Source: an uncultured Collinsella sp.
GTDB lineage: Bacteria > Actinomycetota > Coriobacteriia > Coriobacteriales > Coriobacteriaceae
Direction: 5' to 3'
Length of the DNA stretch: 64,000 nucleotides
NCBI GenBank assembly: GCA_958445895.1
Contig: CAUCTV010000002.1
Span: 1 to 64,000 of the forward strand
Both the position numbers and the translations under genes were made by a program. A model generated the notes under the pieces. It made no database searches and had not been told where the DNA came from. It saw only the letters and a program-made list of their open reading frames with translations. Of this stretch, positions 51,745 to 60,358 are shown one piece after another (positions within the stretch are counted from its first letter, which is position 1; each line of letters begins with the position of its first letter).

Positions 51745-52503
51745 TTACGACAGTTCGTCGGCTATTTGGTGTTCGTAGAAGGCTTCTACTACGGCGTTGA
51801 AATCGCGGGCGAAGTCTTCCATGGTGCCGCGCCAGGTGGCTCGGCTTGGTTTGCCTTGGCCCACATAGGCAGTTTGGATACCGCAGGCGGGGCTGGGGAA
51901 GTCGCGCTTGGGGTCGTTGCCCACCATGAGAACCTCATGCGGCTCGAGCCCCATGACCTGCAGCTGCTCTAGATAGTATGTGGCATCTGGCTTGCAGCGC
52001 GTGGTGTTGCCCATGTGCGTCACGAGCTCGAAGGGCGCGTCTGTCAGCTCGCCCCAGCCCATGCGACACTCGATGGCGCCTTGAGGAAAGCTGGGGTTGG
52101 TGAAGAGCGCGCAGCGCAGCCCTGCGTCCTGTACCGCCTGAAGCGCGGCGTGCGCACCCGGCATGGCTTTCGCATTGATCATGTCATCGTTCTTGTGCGG
52201 CAGGACTTCGCGGTCGTAGTAGGTAAACGCCTCGTAGATAAGCGGGTCCGAGAGGCAAATGCCGCACCGGCGCTCAACCTCTTCTTGGTAGAACTCAAGA
52301 TTGGTGCGATTATCCGTGCTGCTGCGGCGGTTGGCGTTGAGGTCGACCAAGATGGTGCCGAGGCGTGCCATCGTGCCACCGCGGCTGCGGCGACCAATAT
52401 CCGCGAGCATCGACGAGACATCCTTAAAATAGCGAAGGATGAACGCGTTGAGGTTGATGCTAAGAAGCGTTTCGTCCATATCGAAAACGACTGCTTTGAG
52501 CAC
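51745..52503 (-). CDS. HAD family hydrolase
   Basis: 252 residues. Motif I AVVFDMDETLLSIN, motif II LFTNPSFP, motif III Lys in RCKPDATYY and motif IV LMVGNDPKRDFPSPA. The cap is a helical insert after motif I (type I). Substrate unknown; distinct from the Cof-type HAD at 43969. GAAAGGTGCC precedes the ATG on the minus strand. Confidence 0.85.
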   Translation of the reverse strand: MLKAVVFDMDETLLSINLNAFILRYFKDVSSMLADIGRRSRGGTMARLGTILVDLNANRRSSTDNRTNLEFYQEEVERRCGICLSDPLIYEAFTYYDREVLPHKNDDMINAKAMPGAHAALQAVQDAGLRCALFTNPSFPQGAIECRMGWGELTDAPFELVTHMGNTTRCKPDATYYLEQLQVMGLEPHEVLMVGNDPKRDFPSPACGIQTAYVGQGKPSRATWRGTMEDFARDFNAVVEAFYEHQIADELS

Positions 52504-52658
52504 ACGGGCACCTTTCTCGATAAATCGTTCCAGAATCGTTGGCTCCGAATACTTTACCCCAAAGCCGTATGCCTAACTGCCTATCGTCAACTTATGGAGA
52601 CGGTCGTCAACAAGATTGCGAAAAAGTCTCCATACGAGTAAAAAATCGCAGTTCACGC

Positions 52659-52687
52659 TTGAAATCGAAATGATTTCCCCGTAACCT
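52659..52687 (+). promoter_or_regulatory. Candidate rpsA promoter
   Basis: TTGAAA (52659-52664), 17-base spacer, TAACCT (52682-52687). A leader of about 125 bases follows; the rest of the gap 52504-52818 shows no gene. Confidence 0.45.
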
Positions 52688-52818
52688 ATACGAACGTGAT
52701 TGCATAAGCGTCACATTAGTATCTGTCGGCTCCCGAGTGTTCCTAAACGTTGTGTGCTTGTCGCACCCTTCTGTAGGTCCTAGCAATCGGGGCCCCGTAG
52801 TTCGAAAGGGGTCCACCT

Positions 52819-53985
52819 TTGAGTGAGATTCAGAACTCGTCCATTTTCTCTCTTGACGATGTCAACGAGGAGGAGATGAACAACCTCATCGACGGTACGA
52901 TTACCGACTTTGATGAGGGCGATCTCGTTAACGGCACTGTCGTTAAGATCGAGCATGACGAGGTGCTCGTTGACATCGGATTCAAGTCCGAGGGCGTTAT
53001 CCCGGTCCGCGAGCTGTCCATCCGCAAGGACGCTAACCCTGCAGACATCGTTGCACTCGGTGATCCCATCGAGGCCCTCGTTCTCCAGAAGGAGGACAAG
53101 GACGGTCGTCTGGTCCTGTCCAAGAAGCGTGCCGAGTACGAGCGTGCTTGGAACCGCATCGAGGAGAAGTTCAACTCCGGCGAGAACGTCGAGGGCGAGG
53201 TTATCGAGGTTGTCAAGGGCGGCCTGATCCTCGACATCGGCCTGCGTGGCTTCCTGCCCGCTTCCCTCGTCGACCTCCGTCGCGTCAAGGACCTCACCTC
53301 CTACATGGGCACCCGCATCGAGGCCCGCGTCATCGAGATGGACCGCAACCGCAACAACGTCGTCCTCTCCCGTCGCGTCGTGCTCGAGGAGTCCCGTAAG
53401 GCCGAGCGCTCCGAGATCCTGTCCAAGCTCAAGTCTGGCATGCGTCTCCAGGGCACCGTTTCCTCCATCGTCGACTTCGGCGCCTTCGTCGACCTCGGCG
53501 GCATCGACGGCCTTATCCACATCTCTGAGCTCTCCTGGAACCACGTCAACCATCCTTCTGAGGTTGTCAAGGTCGGCCAGGAGGTCGAGGTCGAGGTTCT
53601 CGACGTCGATCTCAACCGCGAGCGCATCTCCCTGGGTCTCAAGCAGACCACCGAGGATCCGTGGCGCGCACTGGTCAAGAAGTACCCCGTCGGCGCTATC
53701 GTCGAGGGCACTGTGACCAAGCTTGTCCCGTTCGGCGCTTTCGTCGACCTGGGCGAGGGCATCGAGGGCCTGGTGCACATCTCCGAGATGGCCAACAAGC
53801 ACGTCGATCAGCCTTCTCAGGTCACCCACGTGGGCGACAAGGTTCAGGTCAAGGTCATGGAGATCGACCTCGACCGTCGTCGTATCTCCCTGTCCATGAA
53901 GTCTGCTGCTGAGACTCTGGGCGTCGAGATTGAGGTTACCCCGCTGCCTTCCGAGAAGAAGGACGAGGAGACCGACGCCGAGTAA
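52819..53985 (+). CDS. rpsA: 30S ribosomal protein S1
   Basis: 388 residues with four S1 RNA-binding domains (about 33-105, 118-185, 203-272, 288-358); the last two are the best conserved (GTVSSIVDFGAFVDLGG, GTVTKLVPFGAFVDLGEG). Binds mRNA and helps initiation. Starts with TTG at 52819, nine bases after GAAAGGGG; no ATG is available before the conserved N-terminus. Ends in an acidic/lysine tail (SEKKDEETDAE). Four-domain form as in Gram-positives rather than the six-domain proteobacterial one. Confidence 0.95.
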   Translation: MSEIQNSSIFSLDDVNEEEMNNLIDGTITDFDEGDLVNGTVVKIEHDEVLVDIGFKSEGVIPVRELSIRKDANPADIVALGDPIEALVLQKEDKDGRLVLSKKRAEYERAWNRIEEKFNSGENVEGEVIEVVKGGLILDIGLRGFLPASLVDLRRVKDLTSYMGTRIEARVIEMDRNRNNVVLSRRVVLEESRKAERSEILSKLKSGMRLQGTVSSIVDFGAFVDLGGIDGLIHISELSWNHVNHPSEVVKVGQEVEVEVLDVDLNRERISLGLKQTTEDPWRALVKKYPVGAIVEGTVTKLVPFGAFVDLGEGIEGLVHISEMANKHVDQPSQVTHVGDKVQVKVMEIDLDRRRISLSMKSAAETLGVEIEVTPLPSEKKDEETDAE

Positions 53986-54008
53986 ATCGGTTGACGATCA
54001 CTTGTTTA

Positions 54009-54041
54009 AGGGATCCGTCCGTAATGGACGGGTCCCTTTTT
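54009..54041 (+). terminator. Terminator after rpsA
   Basis: AGGGATCCGTCC (54009-54020), loop GTAAT, GGACGGGTCCCT (54026-54037), then T run. The following 54042-54288 shows no gene or clear signal. Confidence 0.88.
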
Positions 54042-54288
54042 ACATTTGGCGGTGAAATGCACGATGCTACCCGGGCGCAATTTTGTCCGGGCTATCCGTT
54101 TGCTATTGGCTTGTCGGTGCATAAAATATGCCGACATCCCGCCTCGGGGAGGAGGCGGGAACGCACTGAGTAGACGGAGGGGTGCGGAGCGCGGTCGCGT
54201 CTCGACTGACGACGTTGCCCATCGACAAGCCTATTGTACTGCATGGCGTGGTTCTTGGTTTATCGTGTCGAACGCTTGTGTTGTGCCA

Positions 54289-54315
54289 TTGCCAATAGCG
54301 ACGGTGTGCTACACT
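54289..54315 (+). promoter_or_regulatory. rnpB promoter
   Basis: TACACT (54310-54315) lies nine bases before the RNA 5' end. TTGCCA (54289-54294) is a -35 at a short 15-base spacing, so the -35 is less sure. Confidence 0.45.
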
Positions 54316-54323
54316 CTTGCACT

Positions 54324-54685
54324 GCTGAGTGGGCCAGACGGTCGCGCGATGTGCTGCTTGCAGCACGCGTGAGGAAAGTCCGGGCTCCAGAGGGCGGGAT
54401 GCCGGCTAACGGCCGGGCGGAGTGATCCGACGGAAAGCGCCGCAGAAAAGAAGACTCCCACCTGCGCCGCAAGGCGTAAAGGGAAAAGCTGAAACGGTGG
54501 TGTAAGAGACCACCAGCGTCGTGGCAACACGGCGGCTTGGCAAGCCCCATCCGGAGCAAGCGCGAATAGGAACGCTATGGGCCGGCCCGGTCCGCGTTCG
54601 GGTAGCGTGCGTGGAGCTGCACGGTAACGTGCAGACAAGATAAATGACCGTTCACGACAGAACCCGGCTTATAGGCCCACTCAGC
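54324..54685 (+). ncRNA. rnpB: RNase P RNA, type A
   Basis: Ends pair as GCTGAGTGGGCC (54324-54335) with GGCCCACTCAGC (54674-54685). Conserved pieces in order: GAGGAAAGTCCGGGCTCC (P4 region), GAAACGGTGGTGTAAGAGAC, GGCAAGCCCCATCCGGAGCA, GAATAGGAACGC, and the 3' block ACAAGATAAATGACCG to ACAGAACCCGGCTTATAGG. About 362 nucleotides, normal for actinobacterial A-type RNA. Ribozyme subunit of the enzyme that trims tRNA 5' ends. TTTCTT follows the 3' end. Confidence 0.97.
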
Positions 54686-54702
54686 TTTCTTGTTGACGCT
54701 GC

Positions 54703-54800
54703 GACGGCGTCAGCTGGCCGATTTGGTGCTCATTCGTCGGTCGCCGCCATAAGGCGTGCTCCCTCCTCTTTCGGGCCAAATCGACTCAGCTGGCGCCGTC
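54703..54800. repeat. Long inverted repeat after rnpB
   Basis: A 24-base left arm (54703-54726, GACGGCGTCAGCTGGCCGAT...) pairs with 54776-54800 with one mismatch and a small bulge. Lies between rnpB and yigZ. Confidence 0.7.
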
Positions 54801-54883
54801 TCGCTGTTTTTGTCTGATCATCGGCGGTTCCGTTCTTAGCGTCTCGCTGTAATTGCCTGGTCATCGGCGGTTCCATTCTTTTT
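54798..54883 (+). repeat. Two 43-base tandem repeats
   Basis: GTCTCGCTGT starts at 54798 and again at 54841, and TCATCGGCGGTTCC recurs at the same offset. The two units are roughly 80-85 percent alike. They continue from the right arm of the preceding inverted repeat up to the yigZ leader. Confidence 0.75.
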
Positions 54884-54960
54884 ACTGGGGTTTTCGGTAC
54901 GGGCTTTGCCGTATTATTGAGGCTGTTTGTTGCCGCACTTTATTCAGTTGAGGGGCTTTG

Positions 54961-55596
54961 TTGGACAGCTATTTTACTCTGCAATCGAATATTGAGGCTT
55001 CGGGCGAGTTTGTGGACCGCAAGAGCCGGTTTATTGCCCAGCTGGTCCATATTGAGTCCGAGGATGAGGCAAATGCCTTTATCGAGATGGTTCGCAAGCG
55101 TCATTACGACGCGCGGCATAATGTTCCCGCGTGGATTTTGGTCGATGGACGCGAGCGCCAGAGCGATGACGGTGAGCCGAGCCGCACGAGTGGCATGCCG
55201 ACGCTCGAGGTGCTTCGCGGCGCAGAGCTCAAAAATGTTTGCTGCGTGGTGACGCGCTATTTTGGTGGCACGCTGTTGGGGCCCGGTGGCTTGGTGCGCG
55301 CCTATACCGCTGCGACGCAGGCGGCGGTGGCCGCGGCTCAGGAGGCCGGGCAGATCGTTGAGATGACAAGCGTCGTGCCGGTTGACGTGCGTGTGGCCTA
55401 TCCGCAGTATGAGCAGGTGCTTCGTTTGGCGCAGGATTCGGGTGCCAAGGTTTCGGATACCGATTACGCGGATGCCGTGACGATTCATTTGGTGTTCAAA
55501 GCGGGGGAGCAGGAGCCGTTTTGCGCTAAGATGCGCGAGCTTATGGCGGGGCGTGAGGAGATTGAGGCCGGCGCTCCCGAATTTGCCGAGTTCTAA
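54961..55596 (+). CDS. yigZ: YigZ/IMPACT family protein (UPF0029)
   Basis: 211 residues. The N-terminal UPF0029 domain has EFVDRKSRFIAQLVHIES, DARHNVPAWIL, DDGEPSRTSGMPTLEVL and VTRYFGGTLLGPGGLVRAY; a ferredoxin-like C-terminal domain follows (about 140-205). Function unsettled; the eukaryotic relative IMPACT regulates translation. Starts with TTG (54961, GAGGGG five bases upstream); the TTG at 54958 is equally possible and adds one residue. Confidence 0.92.
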   Translation: MDSYFTLQSNIEASGEFVDRKSRFIAQLVHIESEDEANAFIEMVRKRHYDARHNVPAWILVDGRERQSDDGEPSRTSGMPTLEVLRGAELKNVCCVVTRYFGGTLLGPGGLVRAYTAATQAAVAAAQEAGQIVEMTSVVPVDVRVAYPQYEQVLRLAQDSGAKVSDTDYADAVTIHLVFKAGEQEPFCAKMRELMAGREEIEAGAPEFAEF

Positions 55597-55664
55597 CGGC
55601 GACGACCGGCGTGCTTTTGGATGGATCCTAAGCGCGCCGGCCGTCGTTTTACTGTTGCTGTCGA

Positions 55665-56111
55665 TTACTCGGCGAGCTGCTTTAGCACGTCGCAGGCGAT
55701 CTCGATGGCATCGTCGATGCAGCCGGGGCAGCTGCGGAGCGGACCCTTATCCGATCCGATGCCCTTGAGCGTGCCGCAGACGGTTGTCGTGTTCTTCTCG
55801 CCAAAACGCTTGGCGATTTCGCGCGACAGCTTGTAGGTCTGGCCCTTGGTCTTGGGGTTTTCCATGCCGTCGCTCATTACAAAGCCCATGATGGCCACGG
55901 CGCCCGAGATGGCGCCGCAGGTTTCGGCCATGCCGCCCATGCCGGCGCCAAAGCCCTCGGTGAGGGTAAAGGCGACCTGGGGGTCGAGCCCGACGGCGGG
56001 CGCGAGCGTGCAGGCGACGGCCTGGGCGCAGTTAAAGCCACGGGCGTGATATTCGGCAGCTTGAGCCTGACAGGCGGTGATGTCGAGCTGGGCCGTATCG
56101 ATTTGCTTCAT
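55665..56111 (-). CDS. C_GCAxxG_C_C family redox-type protein
   Basis: 148 residues of the cysteine-pattern family. GFNCAQAVACTLAP, GMGGMAETCGAISGAVAIMG and the late Cys pair LRSCPGCIDDAIEI show the conserved cysteines, which suggest a metal or redox role; no reaction is established. Start at 56111 behind AAGGAGA; the open frame upstream lacks a site. Convergent with yigZ. Confidence 0.88.
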   Translation of the reverse strand: MKQIDTAQLDITACQAQAAEYHARGFNCAQAVACTLAPAVGLDPQVAFTLTEGFGAGMGGMAETCGAISGAVAIMGFVMSDGMENPKTKGQTYKLSREIAKRFGEKNTTTVCGTLKGIGSDKGPLRSCPGCIDDAIEIACDVLKQLAE

Positions 56112-56341
56112 CGTTGTCTCCTTGGTCACGGTGTACCCGCCTATGGTACCCGTGACGGGGCATGTAATCATCGAGAGCTTCATGTATGCCTCGTTTTTAT
56201 CTATCGAGCAAATGCCCAAGGCTTGAGATAAATACCCCTGATCAATTTGTCCCATAACCTACCTTTGGGATGGGTTGAGAGGGGTGCAGGGTAGCGGTAT
56301 CGTGAACCGAATAAAACGTAACCCAGGCAAGGGAGCTAGAT

Positions 56342-57625
56342 ATGAGCGAGCAGACCATCGGTACTACATGTGTTCAGGGCGGCTATCACCCGGGAGATGC
56401 CGAGCCGCGCCAGGTGCCCATCTACCAGTCCACCACGTGGAAGTACGACACGTCGGAGCATATGGGCAAGCTGTTTGACCTGGAGGAGTCGGGCTACTTC
56501 TACAGCCGCCTGCAGAACCCCACGTGCGATCTGGTTGCCGCCAAGATCTGCGAGATGGAGGGAGGCACCGCCGCGATGCTCACGAGCTCGGGCATGGCTG
56601 CGAACTTCCTCGCGATCTTTAACGTGGCCGGTGCCGGCGATCATGTGGTCGCTAGCTCTGCCATTTACGGCGGTACGTATAACCTGCTCGCCCACACCAT
56701 GGGCCGCATGGGCGTGACCTGCACGTTCGTCGCCCCCGACTGCACCGATGAGGAGCTCGAGGCAGCGTTTGAGCCCAATACCAAGCTCGTCTTTGGCGAG
56801 ACGATCGCCAACCCCGCCCTTGCCGTTCTCGATATTGAGCGCTTTGCCAAGGCCGCGCATGACCATGGCGTGCCGCTGATGGTCGACAACACTTTCCCGA
56901 CGCCCGTGATGTGCCGTCCCTTTGAGTGGGGCGCCGACATCGTCACGCACTCTACCACCAAGTACATGGATGGGCATGCGGCCTACCTGGGTGGCGTGAT
57001 CGTCGACCACGGCCAGTTTGACTGGATGGCCCATGCGGACAAGTTCCCGGGCCTCACCACGCCCGACGAGAGCTACCACGGCGTGACGTATGCCGAGAAG
57101 TTCGGTCGCGAGGGCGCCTTCATTACCAAGGCCACCGCGCAGCTCATGCGCGACCTCGGCCCTATGCAGAACCCGCAGGCGGCGTTTTTCCTGAACAGCT
57201 CGCTCGAGAGCCTGCATGTGCGCATGCCGCGTCATTGCGAGAACGGCCTGGCCGTTGCCAAGTTCCTGCAGAGCCATCCCAAGGTGCGCTTCGTGAGTTA
57301 TCCGGGCCTGGAAGGCGATAAGTACTATGACCTGGCTCAGAAGTACATGCCCAACGGTACCTGCGGCGTTGTGAGCTTTGGCTTTAACGGTGGTCGCGCG
57401 GCGGCCGAGACCTTTATGAAGAGCCTCAAGCTCGCCCAGATCGCCACGCATGTGGCTGACGCCCGCACCTGCTGCCTGCATCCCGCTAACGCCACGCACC
57501 GTCAGATGAACGATGAGGAGCTCATCGCCTGTGGCATTTCCGCCGACATGGTGCGCCTGTCGTGCGGTCTCGAGGACACGGCCGACCTGATTGCCGACCT
57601 TGAGCAGGCGCTCGAGCAGTGCTAG
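56342..57625 (+). CDS. metY: O-acetylhomoserine sulfhydrylase-type PLP enzyme
   Basis: 427 residues of the Cys/Met metabolism PLP family. N-terminal TTCVQGGYHPGDAEPRQVPIY, SGMAANFLAIF, VDNTFPTPVMCRPFEWGADI and the PLP lysine in HSTTKYMDGHAAYLGGVI. Length and the GGVIVD block favour O-acetylhomoserine aminocarboxypropyltransferase, which makes homocysteine from sulfide; methionine gamma-lyase is a less likely alternative. AAGGGAG precedes the ATG. With cyuA (sulfide release) it could recycle cysteine sulfur into methionine (inference). Confidence 0.88.
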   Translation: MSEQTIGTTCVQGGYHPGDAEPRQVPIYQSTTWKYDTSEHMGKLFDLEESGYFYSRLQNPTCDLVAAKICEMEGGTAAMLTSSGMAANFLAIFNVAGAGDHVVASSAIYGGTYNLLAHTMGRMGVTCTFVAPDCTDEELEAAFEPNTKLVFGETIANPALAVLDIERFAKAAHDHGVPLMVDNTFPTPVMCRPFEWGADIVTHSTTKYMDGHAAYLGGVIVDHGQFDWMAHADKFPGLTTPDESYHGVTYAEKFGREGAFITKATAQLMRDLGPMQNPQAAFFLNSSLESLHVRMPRHCENGLAVAKFLQSHPKVRFVSYPGLEGDKYYDLAQKYMPNGTCGVVSFGFNGGRAAAETFMKSLKLAQIATHVADARTCCLHPANATHRQMNDEELIACGISADMVRLSCGLEDTADLIADLEQALEQC

Positions 57626-57641
57626 GCTAGCGTTCGCATAA

Positions 57642-57680
57642 GTCGCCGATGCCGACAGAGGGCTTCGGCGACCTTTACGT
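57642..57680 (+). terminator. First hairpin after metY
   Basis: GTCGCCGA (57642-57649) pairs with TCGGCGAC (57665-57672), followed by CTTTAC. Confidence 0.6.
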
Positions 57681-57695
57681 TCCGATTCCGTAGGC

Positions 57696-57741
57696 GGGAC
57701 CCCAATTGCGGCTGTTTGCAGGCGATTGGGGCCCCGTTTTT
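57696..57741 (+). terminator. Second terminator after metY
   Basis: GGGACCCCAATTGC (57696-57709) pairs with GCGATTGGGGCCCC (57722-57735) with two mismatches, then GTTTTT. The arm resembles that of the xerD terminator at 5019. Confidence 0.75.
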
Positions 57742-57767
57742 GTGTTGCGCCACTCGAAAGGATGGAT

Positions 57768-59072
57768 ATGGAGAAAACCGCAGAGCAGCTGCGCCGCGAG
57801 CACATTGCCCTAGAGGGCGACACCCATGGCAAGAACAAATGGGCGATTCTGTTTACGGTGCTCATTATGACGTTTATGGCGTGTCTGGATTCGACCGTCG
57901 TGACCGTGGCGCTGCCCGTGATGCAAAAGGAGCTGGGCGTGGGCCTCGATCGCATTCAGCTGGTGAGCTCGGTGTATCTGCTTGCGACATGCGTGGCTAT
58001 GTTGCCGTTTGGCCGTCTGGGCGACGTGCGCGGCAAGGTGGGCGTGTTCCAGCTGGGCGTCATCGTCTTTACGGTCGGCTCGCTGCTGTGCGGCCTTTCG
58101 GCCTCGCTCGAGGTTCTTATCCTGGCACGTATTGTTCAGGGCGTCGGTTGCGCGGCGGCCATGGCCAACAACATGGGTATCATTACCGAGTCGTTTCCGG
58201 CGCGCGAACGAGGTCGTGCCATGGGTATCCTCGCGACCTTCGTGGCCCTCGGCATGATGTGTGGCCCCGTGCTCGGCGGCATGCTGGTGGCAAGTTTTCC
58301 CTGGGAGAGCATCTTCCTCATTAACCTGCCCATTGGTGTCATCTCGTTTATCGTGGGGCTCTACACGCTGCCGCATGTTAAGCCGGAGGCCGGCAAGCGT
58401 CCCATGTCCATGATCGAGGCTGCTCGTCGCTGCTTTGCAAATTCGGCCTTCACCATCAACCTAGCCTGCATGCTCATCGTGTTCGTTGGCATTGGCGCAT
58501 CCGAGTTTATTCTGCCGTTCTATTTCCAGGATGCCCATGGCTTTAGCTCCGATATTTCCGGACTACTCTTTTTGGCGCTGCCGATGGTGAATGCCTTTAT
58601 CGGCCCGCTTTCGGGTACGGTTTCGGACCGTGTTGGCTGCGAGGGCCCCACGGCGGTCGGCCTGGGCGTGTACGTATGCGGTCTCTTTGCGGTAAGTACG
58701 CTTGACGAGCACTCTTCCATCCCAGTGATCGTGTGCTGTGTCGCGTTTATGTCGTGCGGCACGTCGATTTTCCAGAGTCCCAACAACTCGCTGTACATGG
58801 GTTCGGCTCCGCGCGAAGCGCTCGGCTTTGCGGGCAGCCTGGGCAGCCTGGCGCGCTATGCGGGTATGGCAGTGGGCATTACGGCGGCGTCGCATATCCT
58901 GTATGGGCAGATGAGTGTGGCGATGGGCGAGGCCGTGACCAGTTTTGTTGCAGGCCGTCCGGATGTGTTCCTGTTTGGTTTCCGTTCGGTGTTCTACGTG
59001 CTCATGGCTGTGGCGGCAGCGGGCTTTGCGCTTGCCATGGTGCGTTTGGTGAAGATGCGCGCCCGCCATTAG
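57768..59072 (+). CDS. MFS transporter, DHA2-like exporter
   Basis: 434 residues, about 12-14 membrane helices. The first helix is followed by LDSTVVTVALPVMQKELGV, the typical DHA2 drug-exporter motif D1; GRLGDVRGKVGVF is motif A between helices 2 and 3, and GPVLGGMLV is motif C. Likely exports drugs or metabolites with protons; substrate unknown. ATG 57768 chosen, as AAAGGA overlaps the in-frame ATG at 57762. Confidence 0.9.
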   Translation: MEKTAEQLRREHIALEGDTHGKNKWAILFTVLIMTFMACLDSTVVTVALPVMQKELGVGLDRIQLVSSVYLLATCVAMLPFGRLGDVRGKVGVFQLGVIVFTVGSLLCGLSASLEVLILARIVQGVGCAAAMANNMGIITESFPARERGRAMGILATFVALGMMCGPVLGGMLVASFPWESIFLINLPIGVISFIVGLYTLPHVKPEAGKRPMSMIEAARRCFANSAFTINLACMLIVFVGIGASEFILPFYFQDAHGFSSDISGLLFLALPMVNAFIGPLSGTVSDRVGCEGPTAVGLGVYVCGLFAVSTLDEHSSIPVIVCCVAFMSCGTSIFQSPNNSLYMGSAPREALGFAGSLGSLARYAGMAVGITAASHILYGQMSVAMGEAVTSFVAGRPDVFLFGFRSVFYVLMAVAAAGFALAMVRLVKMRARH

Positions 59073-59228
59073 CGTGTTGGGAGGCTGTCTGCCACGTATT
59101 CGCGCCGTCTCAAAAACTGGTTTGTGGTGCGATGCGGCTTGTGGGGCGGGCGGGGGTCGGTCCGTGGTAGACTATCGAACAACGTTTATTAATCGCGCGG
59201 TATCGTTGCCGCGAGAAGGGGTTGCGCC

Positions 59229-59807
59229 ATGCAGGAGCTTGAGGATCGTATTCGCCATGACGGCATCGTAAAGGCCGGTAACGTCCTTAAGGTTGATGCC
59301 TTCCTCAACCACCAGTGCGACGTTGAGCTGTTCGACCACATGGGCGCCGAGTGGGCCCGTCTGTTCAAGGGTGTCGAGATCAACAAGATCCTGACGATTG
59401 AGGCTTCGGGCATTGGCATGGCCTGCATCGCAGCTCAGCATTTTGGCGGCGTGCCGGTGGTCTTTGCCAAGAAGGCCCAGTCCATTAACCTCGACGGCGA
59501 GCAGTATGCTACGACCATCTACTCCTTTACCAAACAGAAGGAGTACCCGGTTATCGTGGGCAAGCGTTTCCTGTCCGAGGGCGATAAGGTCCTGATTATC
59601 GACGACTTCCTGGCCAACGGCTGCGCTCTTGAGGGTCTTATCAAGATCTGCGAGGCCGCGGGTGCCGAGGTGTCCGGTATTGGCATTGCCGTGGAGAAGG
59701 GCTTCCAGGGCGGTGGCGATAAGCTCCGCGAGCGCGGCTTCCGCGTCGAGAGCCTGGCCCGTATCGCCGATATGGACTGCGAGACCGGCGAGATCACCTT
59801 CGCCTAA
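59229..59807 (+). CDS. xpt: Xanthine phosphoribosyltransferase
   Basis: 192-residue type I phosphoribosyltransferase salvaging xanthine to XMP. The PRPP motif VLIIDDFLANGCAL (about residues 123-136), IEASGIGMACIAAQ and FAKKAQSINL match Xpt. GAGAAGGGG precedes the ATG. A short CGCGG/CCGCG hairpin lies just upstream, but no purine riboswitch is seen. Confidence 0.93.
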   Translation: MQELEDRIRHDGIVKAGNVLKVDAFLNHQCDVELFDHMGAEWARLFKGVEINKILTIEASGIGMACIAAQHFGGVPVVFAKKAQSINLDGEQYATTIYSFTKQKEYPVIVGKRFLSEGDKVLIIDDFLANGCALEGLIKICEAAGAEVSGIGIAVEKGFQGGGDKLRERGFRVESLARIADMDCETGEITFA

Positions 59808-59835
59808 GCGCGCAACACAAGCGATTGGTATTCGA

Positions 59836-59870
59836 TGTGACAAAGGGACTTTCCCTTTGTCACATTTTTT
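59836..59870 (+). terminator. Terminator after xpt
   Basis: TGTGACAAAGGGA (59836-59848), three-base loop, TCCCTTTGTCACA (59852-59864), then six T; 13 perfect pairs. Confidence 0.92.
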
Positions 59871-59890
59871 GTATGAGGGGAGGTGTTGAT

Positions 59891-60271
59891 ATGGATGAGA
59901 ACAAGATGGGATGGCGTGAGTATGCGCGCTATGCCGAGATGTCGGCCGAGGAGTTGGCGCGCGATTGCGAGGTGCAGGTGTTTCGCGCGACGGGTCCGGG
60001 CGGACAAGGCGTCAACACGACGGACTCGGCGGTGCGCATGAAGCATGGGCCCACGGGGATTGTCGTGACGGCGCGCGAGAGCCGTAGTCAGTTTCAGAAT
60101 CGCAGCTGCTGTCTGCGTAAGCTGCGCGCTGAGCTTGAGCGTCGCGGGCGTCCACCGCGCCGTCGCGTCAAGACCAAAGTGCCACAGCGCTCTCGCCAGC
60201 GCAGGCTCAACGATAAGCACTTCAACGCGATTAAAAAGTCCAACCGTCGCAAGCCGGGCGGGGAGGAATGA
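59891..60271 (+). CDS. Stand-alone GGQ-domain release-factor-like protein
   Basis: 126 residues, only the peptidyl-tRNA hydrolysis domain of class I release factors (FRATGPGGQGVNTTDSAVRMKH at about 38-59) plus a basic C-terminal tail (KKSNRRKPGGEE). It has no codon-recognition domain, so it resembles rescue factors such as ArfB/YaeJ, although the GPGGQGVN motif lacks the usual His after Gln. A role in freeing stalled ribosomes is plausible but not shown. ATG 59891 has GGGGAGG upstream. Lies between a terminator and a long inverted repeat. Confidence 0.85.
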   Translation: MDENKMGWREYARYAEMSAEELARDCEVQVFRATGPGGQGVNTTDSAVRMKHGPTGIVVTARESRSQFQNRSCCLRKLRAELERRGRPPRRRVKTKVPQRSRQRRLNDKHFNAIKKSNRRKPGGEE

Positions 60272-60280
60272 TCTTCTCAA

Positions 60281-60351
60281 TAAGTTGCGGTGAAATAGGG
60301 ACTGTTTTGCGGCTTTGGCTGCATAAACAGTCCCTATTTCACCGCAACTTA
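60281..60351. repeat. Perfect 27-base inverted repeat (GTTGCGGTGAAATA family)
   Basis: Arm 60281-60307 (TAAGTTGCGGTGAAATAGGG...) is the exact reverse complement of 60325-60351, with a 17-base loop. Shares its outer 15 or so bases with copies at 39299-39363 and 1-16. Placed between convergent genes. Confidence 0.92.
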
Positions 60352-60358
60352 GGTGAAG

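Noticed and set aside
56256..56341. SAM riboswitch ahead of metY
   Set aside because: The gap is only 86 bases and lacks SAM-I or other SAM aptamer sequences I can recognise.
59073..59228. Purine riboswitch ahead of xpt
   Set aside because: The conserved junction and loop sequences of the guanine aptamer are not present in this 156-base gap.
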